Below are positions 35,690 through 42,992 of a stretch of DNA of 64,000 nucleotides, piece after piece. Where the stretch lies: positions 124,001 to 188,000 of the forward strand of contig NZ_CP012831.1 of NCBI RefSeq assembly GCF_001307275.1, read 5' to 3'. Source of the stretch: Pseudomonas fluorescens (lineage in GTDB: Bacteria; Pseudomonadota; Gammaproteobacteria; Pseudomonadales; Pseudomonadaceae). The notes under the pieces are model-generated. The model did not search any database and was not told where the DNA came from. It was given only the letters and a program-made list of their open reading frames with translations. The translations under genes and the position numbers were made by a program. Numbering within the stretch: the first letter of the stretch is position 1; the number at the start of each line of letters is the position of its first letter.

Positions 35690-38056
35690 ATGAATTTTTC
35701 GCGCCTGCTCTGCTCGGCTGCACTGCTGCTCAATGTCACACTTGCCCACGCCCAAGGTTTCAAGATTTCCGATATTCGCATCAACGGCCTCCAGCGCATC
35801 TCCGCAGGCAGCGTCTTCGGTGCCTTGCCATTGAACGTCGGCGATAACGCGGATGAGCGGCGCCTGGTGGAGTCCACGCGTGCGCTGTTCAAGACCGGCT
35901 TTTTCCAGGACATCCAACTGGGACACGACGGTGATGTCCTGGTCATCACCGTCGTCGAGCGTCCCTCCATCGCCAGTATCGAGATCGAAGGCAACAAGGC
36001 GATCTCCACTGAAGACCTGATGAAGGGCCTGAAACAATCCGGCCTGGCCGAAGGCGAGATCTTCCAGCGCGCCACCCTCGAAGGTGTGCGTAACGAGCTA
36101 CAGCGCCAGTACGTTGCCCAGGGCCGCTACTCGGCCACCGTCGACACCGAAGTGGTGCCGCAGCCGCGCAACCGCGTCGGCCTGAAGGTCAACATCAACG
36201 AAGGCACCGTGGCGGCCATCCAGCACATCAACGTGGTGGGCAACACGGTGTTCCCGGATGAAGACCTGATCGACCTGTTCGAGCTCAAGACCACCAACTG
36301 GCTGTCGTTCTTCAAGAACGACGACAAGTACGCCCGTGAAAAACTCTCCGGTGACCTGGAGCGTCTGCGTTCCTACTACCTGGACCGTGGCTACATCAAC
36401 ATGGACATCGCTTCGACCCAGGTGTCCATCACCCCGGACAAGAAGCACGTCTACATCACCGTCAACGTCAACGAAGGCGAGAAGTACACCGTTCGCGACG
36501 TCAAGCTCAGCGGTGACCTGAAGGTTCCCGAGGACCAGGTCAAGTCGCTGCTGCTGGTACAGAAGGGCCAAGTGTTCTCGCGCAAGCTGATGACCACCAC
36601 CTCCGAGCTGATCACCCGCCGCCTGGGTAACGAGGGCTACACCTTCGCCAACGTCAACGGCGTGCCGCAGCCGCATGATGAAGACCATACCGTCGACATC
36701 ACGTTCGCCGTGGACCCGGGCAAGCGCGCCTACGTCAACCGCATCAACTTCCGTGGCAACACCAAGTCCGAGGACGAAGTGCTGCGCCGTGAAATGCGCC
36801 AGATGGAAGGTGGCTGGGCGTCGACCTACCTGATCGACCAGTCCAAGACCCGCCTGGAGCGCCTGGGCTTCTTCAAGGAAGTCAACGTCGAGACACCGGC
36901 CGTGCCGGGCGTCGATGACCAGGTCGATGTGAACTACAGCGTCGAAGAGCAGGCTTCCGGCTCGATCAGCGCCAGCGTCGGCTTCTCGCAAAGCGCCGGC
37001 CTGATCCTTGGCGGCTCGATCACCCAGAACAACTTTCTCGGCACCGGCAACTACGCCAGCCTGGGCCTGACCCGCTCGTCCTACCAAAGCAAGTACAACA
37101 TCGGCTTTACCGACCCCTACTTCACACCGGACGGCGTGAGCCTGGGTTACAACGCGTTCTACAACGCCACCGACTACAACGAATATTACGATGACGATAA
37201 TTCGTACTATTCCATCAATAGCTATGGTGCCGGCACCTCCCTCGGCTATCCGATCAACGAAACCTCACGGTTGAATGTCGGCGTGACGGTGCAACATGAC
37301 AGCATCGAACCGGGGACCTACAGCGCCGATGAGATCTACGATTTCATCGCGCGTGAAGGCAAGGACTTCACCAACTTCAAGGCCAATCTCGGCTGGTCCG
37401 AATCGACCCTGAACAAGGGCGTGCTGGCCACCCGCGGGCATTCGCAAAGCCTGAACCTGATGGCGACGGTGCCCGGCAGCGACCTGAGCTTCTACAAGAT
37501 CGACTACACCGGGCAGACGTTCCTGCCGGTCAGCGACACGACCTCGCTGCGCTTGCACACCAAACTCGGCTACGGCAACAGCTACGGCTCCACTGACGGC
37601 CTGCCGTTCTATGAAAACTACACCGCCGGTGGCGAAGGCTCGGTGCGCGGCTTTGAAAGCGGCACCCTCGGCCCGCGCGATACACCGGCCACCGGCACCT
37701 ATGCCAGTGCCGGCCAGGCGTACTACTCCGACCGGGACACCGAGTCACTGGGCGGCAACATACTGATCACCGGCGGCGTGGAGTACCTGTTCCCACTGCC
37801 CTTCATCAAAGACAACAAATCACTTCGTACCTCGGTGTTCTGGGACGTGGGCAGCGTCTATTCCGACAAGTGCTACCTGAGCACCACCCAGGGATGCGAC
37901 GGGGTCGACCTCAGCCAGATGGCCAGCTCGGTGGGGGTCGGGGTGACCTGGTATAGCCCGCTGGGCCCGTTGAGCGCCAACATCGCCTTTCCGGTCCGAA
38001 CCCCGGATAACGCTGATACGCAGGTATTCCAGTTTTCCTTGGGGCAGACGTTCTGA
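35690..38056 (+). CDS. BamA paralogue (Omp85 outer-membrane insertase)
   Basis: The 788-residue protein has a signal peptide (cut near AHAQ), then FKISDIRINGLQRISAGSVF, the canonical start of POTRA 1. Five POTRA repeats run to about residue 420, and a 16-strand barrel carries the VRGFESGTLGPRD lid-loop motif (VRGF) and ends with phenylalanine. BamA folds barrel proteins into the outer membrane. The essential copy normally sits in the rseP-bamA-ompH-lpxD-fabZ cluster; this one stands alone between a two-component system and a glycan locus. The ribosome-binding site is weak. It is full length with no visible lesion, so it is probably a functional second copy. Confidence 0.9.
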   Translation: MNFSRLLCSAALLLNVTLAHAQGFKISDIRINGLQRISAGSVFGALPLNVGDNADERRLVESTRALFKTGFFQDIQLGHDGDVLVITVVERPSIASIEIEGNKAISTEDLMKGLKQSGLAEGEIFQRATLEGVRNELQRQYVAQGRYSATVDTEVVPQPRNRVGLKVNINEGTVAAIQHINVVGNTVFPDEDLIDLFELKTTNWLSFFKNDDKYAREKLSGDLERLRSYYLDRGYINMDIASTQVSITPDKKHVYITVNVNEGEKYTVRDVKLSGDLKVPEDQVKSLLLVQKGQVFSRKLMTTTSELITRRLGNEGYTFANVNGVPQPHDEDHTVDITFAVDPGKRAYVNRINFRGNTKSEDEVLRREMRQMEGGWASTYLIDQSKTRLERLGFFKEVNVETPAVPGVDDQVDVNYSVEEQASGSISASVGFSQSAGLILGGSITQNNFLGTGNYASLGLTRSSYQSKYNIGFTDPYFTPDGVSLGYNAFYNATDYNEYYDDDNSYYSINSYGAGTSLGYPINETSRLNVGVTVQHDSIEPGTYSADEIYDFIAREGKDFTNFKANLGWSESTLNKGVLATRGHSQSLNLMATVPGSDLSFYKIDYTGQTFLPVSDTTSLRLHTKLGYGNSYGSTDGLPFYENYTAGGEGSVRGFESGTLGPRDTPATGTYASAGQAYYSDRDTESLGGNILITGGVEYLFPLPFIKDNKSLRTSVFWDVGSVYSDKCYLSTTQGCDGVDLSQMASSVGVGVTWYSPLGPLSANIAFPVRTPDNADTQVFQFSLGQTF

Positions 38057-38157
38057 ATGTGCTGGCCGGAACTGGTCGGAGGGCACGAACCTGCTATCTT
38101 GGATACAGACCTGAGTAGTTGCGATCCCATACGTATCCAGGTTTGAGCAATGGAGTG

Positions 38158-39108
38158 ATGAAGTTGGAAGCAGTGGAACTGCTCGCTATGGATGAATGGG
38201 CCACCTCATCTCTGCGTGGCGAGTGTGATGTGATCATCGTCAATTACAACGCCGGTGAACTTTTGTTGGCGTGTGTAAGGTCGGCGTTTGCCGCCGGCGC
38301 TTCCAGCGTGATCGTGGTGGATAACGACTCCCATGACGATAGCCTGATGCTGGTGGAGCGAACCCACGCTGCCGGCGAAGCGCTTCAAATCGTACGCAAT
38401 GCCGCCAACCTCGGCTTCGCCGTGGCGTGCAACCAAGGTGCCCGCCTGTCAGCGGCCCCCAACTTGTTTTTCCTGAACCCGGACACCGTGCTGGCCGCCA
38501 ATGCCATAGACCACTTGCTGCTGGCGCTGCGCAGCGCGCCGGAGATCGGCATGGTCGGAGGGTTCCTGTGCAACCCGGACGGCAGTGAACAAGCCGGTGG
38601 ACGCCGGGTATTCCCCACGCCCAGGCGCGCCTTCATGCGGGCCTTCGGGCTTTCACGGCTTTCAACCTTTTTCCCGTCGGTGTTGTCCGATTTTTTATTG
38701 CACAAGGAACCCCTGCCCGGCGCGCCCATTGCCGTTGAAGCCATCTCCGGGGCGTGCATGCTGGTCAAGCGCGAAGCGATCGAGAGTGTCGGATTGTGGG
38801 ACGAAGACTATTTCCTTCATTGCGAAGACCTGGACTGGTGCATGCGCTTTCATCAGGCCGGCTGGCGCGTGCTGTTCGTACCAGATGCCCGGGTGATGCA
38901 TGTATTCGGTGGTTGCAGTCGTCATCGTCCCTATTTCGTCGAATGGCACAAACACCTGGGATTCCTGCGTTTCTATCGCAAGTTCTTTCGCCGCAAGTAC
39001 CCTACCGTCCTGTGGATCAGCGTGGTGATCGGGGTCTGGTTTCGATTCGGCCTGGTGGTCCTTCGCCACGCCACCACCCGGTTTAGAAATGCATGGAACC
39101 TACGATAA
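38158..39108 (+). CDS. GT2 glycosyltransferase (rhamnosyltransferase WbbL-like)
   Basis: The 316-residue protein has a GT-A fold with IIVNYNAGELLL, VVDNDSHDDS, NLGFAVACNQG, the DxD-like LNPDTVL, and the acceptor-side ISGACMLVKREAIESVG and DEDYFLHCEDLDWCMR motifs of WbbL-type enzymes. C-terminal hydrophobic stretches suggest membrane association. The start is uncertain: ATG 38158 has GGAG too close, and ATG 38188 has a moderate site. It would add a deoxyhexose such as rhamnose to a lipid-linked glycan. Its end overlaps the SDR gene by 20 bases. Confidence 0.87.
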   Translation: MKLEAVELLAMDEWATSSLRGECDVIIVNYNAGELLLACVRSAFAAGASSVIVVDNDSHDDSLMLVERTHAAGEALQIVRNAANLGFAVACNQGARLSAAPNLFFLNPDTVLAANAIDHLLLALRSAPEIGMVGGFLCNPDGSEQAGGRRVFPTPRRAFMRAFGLSRLSTFFPSVLSDFLLHKEPLPGAPIAVEAISGACMLVKREAIESVGLWDEDYFLHCEDLDWCMRFHQAGWRVLFVPDARVMHVFGGCSRHRPYFVEWHKHLGFLRFYRKFFRRKYPTVLWISVVIGVWFRFGLVVLRHATTRFRNAWNLR

Positions 39109-39970
39109 GAGCGCTCAATTGCGGATAGGAATATTGGGCGGCTCCAGCCTCCTGGGCGAGCGTGCCCTGCCATTGCTGGCACAAACCGGCCACCTGACGA
39201 GCGCCTTCACTCGAAGCCTGCCCAAGGTGCCCTGTCCCGGTGTGACCTGGCGAAAGGCGGACGACTGGCACGGATTGGCGCTGGACACGTTCCTGTCGTT
39301 CGCCCCCCTCTGGGTGCTGCCCGACTACCTGGAGCGCCTTGCCAGCACTCACGTCAAACGCGTTGTCGTGCTCTCCTCCACGAGCCGCTTTGCCAAGCAC
39401 GCATCGCCTGACGCTCGGGAGAGGGACGTGGCGCAACGCTTGATACGTGCAGAAGAACAACTCGAGCAGTGGGCGAGCGAACGGCAAATCGAGTGGGTGA
39501 TCCTGCGACCGACCCTGATCTATGGCTTTGGCCGCGACAAGAACATTTCACAAATCGCGCGTTTCATTCAGCGCTTCGGATTTTTCCCACTTATCGGTGG
39601 CGGTACCGGGTTGCGTCAGCCAGTGCATGGGGATGACGTGATCCAGGCATGCCTGTCCGCCGTGAGCACGCCTGGCCTGCCCAGTGGCGGCTACAACCTT
39701 TCGGGGGGAGAAGCCTTGCCTTATCACATGATGGTCAGGCGCATATTCCAGGCCCTGGGACGCCCGGAACGAACGCTGCCCCTCCCCGCCAAGGCCCTCA
39801 GCGCAGGCGTTTCGATTTTGCGCTGTCTGCCACGTTACCGACATCTTTCAAGCGCGCTGGTGGGGCGGATGAACCAGGACCTGGTGTTCGACCATTCGCA
39901 CGCCTGTGACTGGCTTGGTTTTGCTCCCCGGGCGTTTCACCTGAGGGATGAAGATTTGCCTGGGCGCTGA
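39089..39970 (+). CDS. NAD-dependent epimerase/dehydratase-like protein
   Basis: The 293-residue SDR-like protein begins with a degenerate Rossmann motif (IGILGGSSLLGERALPLL). It has VVVLSSTSRF and LRPTLIYGFGRDKN, both typical of extended SDRs of the sugar-epimerase group. The usual YxxxK catalytic pair is not evident after the SST strand, so it may be a redox-inactive or atypical member. It is coupled to the preceding GT2 gene by a 20-base overlap, which suggests that the two act in the same sugar pathway. A REP doublet follows. Confidence 0.72.
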   Translation: MHGTYDKSAQLRIGILGGSSLLGERALPLLAQTGHLTSAFTRSLPKVPCPGVTWRKADDWHGLALDTFLSFAPLWVLPDYLERLASTHVKRVVVLSSTSRFAKHASPDARERDVAQRLIRAEEQLEQWASERQIEWVILRPTLIYGFGRDKNISQIARFIQRFGFFPLIGGGTGLRQPVHGDDVIQACLSAVSTPGLPSGGYNLSGGEALPYHMMVRRIFQALGRPERTLPLPAKALSAGVSILRCLPRYRHLSSALVGRMNQDLVFDHSHACDWLGFAPRAFHLRDEDLPGR

Positions 39971-40020
39971 AATAGCCTTGGCACTATGGCGATGATGTTG
40001 CACGTGTCGGTGTCGACGAC

Positions 40021-40117
40021 ATCGCGAGCAAGCTCGCTCCCACAGGGTTCTGCGGCGTGCATGGATTTTGTGGCTGCCGATCATCCATGTGGGAGCGAGC
40101 TTGCTCGCGATGGCGGT
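40021..40117. repeat. REP doublet (GGGAGCGAGCTTGCTCGCGA type)
   Basis: ATCGCGAGCAAGCTCGCTCC (40021) and GTGGGAGCGAGCTTGCTCGC (40089) form an inverted pair in the gap between the convergent SDR and glycosyltransferase genes. The sequence is the same family as the copy at 17,569. Confidence 0.88.
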
Positions 40118-40138
40118 GTTACCGTCGAGGTGATGGCC

Positions 40139-42343
40139 TTATCGCGACCCAGCCTTCTCCCCCGTCTCCCCGCCAGGCTCGTCACGATGAAAGTGGGCCT
40201 GCCACGCCCCCCATTTGCTTTCGAAGTACGCCTGGTTTTTGTCCCAGAGAGCCTGATACTCGCCACTGGCGATCAGTTTCCTGAACGATGCCTGCCCATA
40301 ATGATGGATAAACGCGTCTTCGGCGCAGACCGTCCGGTAGCCGGCCGCCTGCACGCGACGGCTGTAGTCGTCGTCCTCGAACATCCCGATGCCGAATGCT
40401 TCATCCAGATAACCCACCTCTTCGAGGATGCTGCGGCGAAAGGCGACACAAAACATCGCCAGCATCGAAATATCGAACGTCTGCCCCTTGCGGGCTTCGG
40501 TGTAGCGGTCTGCAAATGCTTGCATCTGTTGAATGTCGGTGTAGGAAACCGCGACTTTCGCTTCGTTGCCTACCGCATTCGTGACCGGCCCGACCAGGCC
40601 GATACTCGGGTCTCTCAGATGCCTGACCAGCGGATCCAGCCAGCCGCCAGGCACTACCGTGTCGTTGTTGAGCAGCAGCAACACGTCACCGTCGGCTTCT
40701 CGCAAGCCCTGGTTGTTCGCCGCGGCAAAACCCCGGTTGTCCGGGTTGAGAATGATCTTCGCGGTCGGCACTTCTTGGCGCAGGCGCTCAAGATATTCAG
40801 CCGTACCATCGTCCGAGCCATTGTCGACGACAATGAGCTGGTAACTGGGCCAGGTGGTATTCCGCAGAACGCTGTTGACACATTGAATCGTCAGGTTGAG
40901 GTTGTTGTACGTCACGAGCACGATGGAGACTTTCTCATACAGCCCGACGATAGCGAGCTGCATGCTATGGAATCGATCCTTCCAGTCGTTCGCTCGGGCG
41001 AGCTCCACGCGCCGCTTGTACAGGGCCAGGTCGCGTTCGGCCAAGGCCCGCTCGATCTGCTCGATGAACTCATCGACCCCGGTGGCGAAGTACAGCAGGT
41101 CCTTGTAAATGCTCATCTCCGCCAGTGGCGTGGAGATCACCGGTTTGCCTGCGCTGATGTACTCGTAGAACTTCACCGGATCGACCGCATGCGTCACGTT
41201 GTAGAGCCTGAAGGGAATCAGGCAGGCATCGAAATGATCCAGGTAAAGCGGCATCTGCGAGTACGGCTTGTGGCCCAGCAACTGCACATTGGGCTTGTGC
41301 TCGAGGCCTGCCAGATCCTCGACGAAAATGTCCCCCACCAGGATGAAGTTCCACCCTGGCCGCCGGTCCGCCAACGCCGCCAGCAAGGGATAATCGAGCC
41401 ATTGCGCCAAGGCGCCGTAGTAGCCGATCACCGGGCCGGCAAGCCCGCTCAGCACATCGTTGGTAAAACAGTGCTGCCGGAAAAAAGCGAAATCCACCGC
41501 GTTTCGCACCAGCACACAGCGTGGGTTATGGGCGCACCACTTCTGGTAAAGCAACGCGGCGGAAACGGTCACCAGATCCGCTTGGGTGATCAGGGTCTTT
41601 TCCTCGCTCAGCAACTGCTCGCCGATGTTCGGAAAGCCATCCCAGTCGTCCATGCAGTCATAGTGAATACGCCAGCCATGCAGGGTGCGCAGGCTGAGTG
41701 CCACGGGGCTCCAGTAAGCGATATGCACCACCGAGAGGGCGGTTCTGATCTGCATGTCGGCGACCAATGCAGCCAGGGCACGCAGCAAAGCCTGATGATT
41801 TTCAGGCGTCACTATTTGTTCGTAATACGCCTCTTGCGCCTCGCGCTGCAGCACCACTTCAAAGACATTGGGCGCCACCAATGTCAATTCATAGAGCTGT
41901 CCCTGTTCCGGCACACGGGCGGGGACGATATAGAACACCCGATAACCATTGCTCGCAAACTGGCTCATCAACTGCTGCGGTCGCTGGAAGCGTGCGGCCC
42001 AATCGATGTTGGCGAAACAGAGAATATCCAGGCGTCCTTTCGTAGCGAAATCTGCGTCCACCTCAACGTTCGGCAACGGTTCCGGTGCGGCTGGGTAGAC
42101 GATTGCAGCGGCGGTGTCGGGGAACTCCTGGGCGGCGGCAAACCCATAGCGCATCCATCGGAACAGCGAGCGCAGGGGGCGGGTGAAACGCCACGAACGG
42201 GTGTTTTGCAGGAAGTCGACTTTCGCCAAGGCAACATCGCGCTCGTTGATGGCCGCGTCTCTTTGGGCCAAGGCGGCGTCGCGGTCGATCAAGGCGCTGT
42301 CGAGCTTAAGCACGTGGGTACCCATGCAGCGGCGTGCTGTCAC
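40139..42343 (-). CDS. Two-domain glycosyltransferase (GT4-like plus GT2)
   Basis: The 734-residue protein begins with a short tandem-repeat coiled coil (RDAALAQRDAAINERDVALA) and the motif RSWRFTRPLRSL. A GT-B-like glycosyltransferase follows (about 105-440, with YDCMDDWDGF, IGYYGALAQW and VDPVKFYEYISAGKPVIS), then a GT-A GT2 domain (450-715, with VTYNNLNLTI, NPDNRGFAAANNQG, LLNNDTVV and FEDDDYSRR). It probably adds two different sugars in sequence. It is the third gene of the Wzt-fusion operon; its start (42343 or 42325) lies within the oxygenase gene. It is a close architectural match to the protein at 46,780. Confidence 0.85.
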   Translation of the reverse strand: MTARRCMGTHVLKLDSALIDRDAALAQRDAAINERDVALAKVDFLQNTRSWRFTRPLRSLFRWMRYGFAAAQEFPDTAAAIVYPAAPEPLPNVEVDADFATKGRLDILCFANIDWAARFQRPQQLMSQFASNGYRVFYIVPARVPEQGQLYELTLVAPNVFEVVLQREAQEAYYEQIVTPENHQALLRALAALVADMQIRTALSVVHIAYWSPVALSLRTLHGWRIHYDCMDDWDGFPNIGEQLLSEEKTLITQADLVTVSAALLYQKWCAHNPRCVLVRNAVDFAFFRQHCFTNDVLSGLAGPVIGYYGALAQWLDYPLLAALADRRPGWNFILVGDIFVEDLAGLEHKPNVQLLGHKPYSQMPLYLDHFDACLIPFRLYNVTHAVDPVKFYEYISAGKPVISTPLAEMSIYKDLLYFATGVDEFIEQIERALAERDLALYKRRVELARANDWKDRFHSMQLAIVGLYEKVSIVLVTYNNLNLTIQCVNSVLRNTTWPSYQLIVVDNGSDDGTAEYLERLRQEVPTAKIILNPDNRGFAAANNQGLREADGDVLLLLNNDTVVPGGWLDPLVRHLRDPSIGLVGPVTNAVGNEAKVAVSYTDIQQMQAFADRYTEARKGQTFDISMLAMFCVAFRRSILEEVGYLDEAFGIGMFEDDDYSRRVQAAGYRTVCAEDAFIHHYGQASFRKLIASGEYQALWDKNQAYFESKWGAWQAHFHRDEPGGETGEKAGSR

Positions 42344-42992
42344 CCGGCGGCCACATGGAACTGAGGGAACCGGGCCGATAGAACGTTGCCGTCAGGCTGC
42401 GGCGGGAAGATTGGCAGCCGCTCACCACGGGGGTGACGGCGTGCCAGGAATTATCCGAGCGCACCAGGATCGCCGAATTGCCCACCCGTGGCTCGATCTC
42501 GGCCGCCACGGCGCTGGGATCGTTGCGGTGCAGGATGGTCAGGCAACCGCCGTCGTTGCGGTCCCAGGACTCATTGAAATACAGGATATGGGTGACCAGT
42601 TTATCTGGAAGGTCCGGATGGGCCCCCAGGCTCGCACCGGGACCGTAATGAAAGACGTTGACCTCCATCGGCACGCTGCGCAGGTCGATCCCGGTCAGCT
42701 CCGACATGGCCTCTCGATAGCCGGCCGAGCCAAGGTCCTGCGCCAGCCTCAACCATGCCTCGCTCAGTTCTTCAGGGAACGCGATCGTTTGGGTGCCCAT
42801 GCTCACCAGGGCACGCGCCTCATAGTCATAATTTTTCTCACCGCCATAACCACTCACCGTCTTGAAATGATCATGAGGAAACGACGCCGCCAACGCGGCG
42901 GCATCCTCGGGCGAATACAGACTGCCGATTTCAGCCCAGGTATACGGATGGGACTTTAGCGCCGCTGGCGTGAGACGAGAGAGATCTAGCAT
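42306..42992 (-). CDS. 2-oxoglutarate/Fe(II) oxygenase, prolyl-hydroxylase-like
   Basis: The 228-residue protein has a double-stranded beta-helix oxygenase core: iron ligands H and D in LGAHPDLPDK, the distal H in NSWHAVTPV, and a 2-oxoglutarate-binding arginine in SRRSLTATF. The nearest recognisable group is the prolyl-4-hydroxylase-like 2OG-Fe(II) oxygenases found in polysaccharide clusters. It overlaps the Wzt-fusion gene by seven bases and the following glycosyltransferase by up to 38, so all three are co-translated. It may hydroxylate or oxidise a sugar or its substituent in the exported polymer; that role is inferred only from position. Confidence 0.8.
   Translation of the reverse strand: MLDLSRLTPAALKSHPYTWAEIGSLYSPEDAAALAASFPHDHFKTVSGYGGEKNYDYEARALVSMGTQTIAFPEELSEAWLRLAQDLGSAGYREAMSELTGIDLRSVPMEVNVFHYGPGASLGAHPDLPDKLVTHILYFNESWDRNDGGCLTILHRNDPSAVAAEIEPRVGNSAILVRSDNSWHAVTPVVSGCQSSRRSLTATFYRPGSLSSMWPPGDSTPLHGYPRA

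Noticed and set aside
39986..42364. 792-codon open frame on the plus strand
   Set aside because: It lies opposite the two-domain glycosyltransferase, has no family motifs, and its low-complexity composition is typical of an antisense shadow in high-GC DNA.
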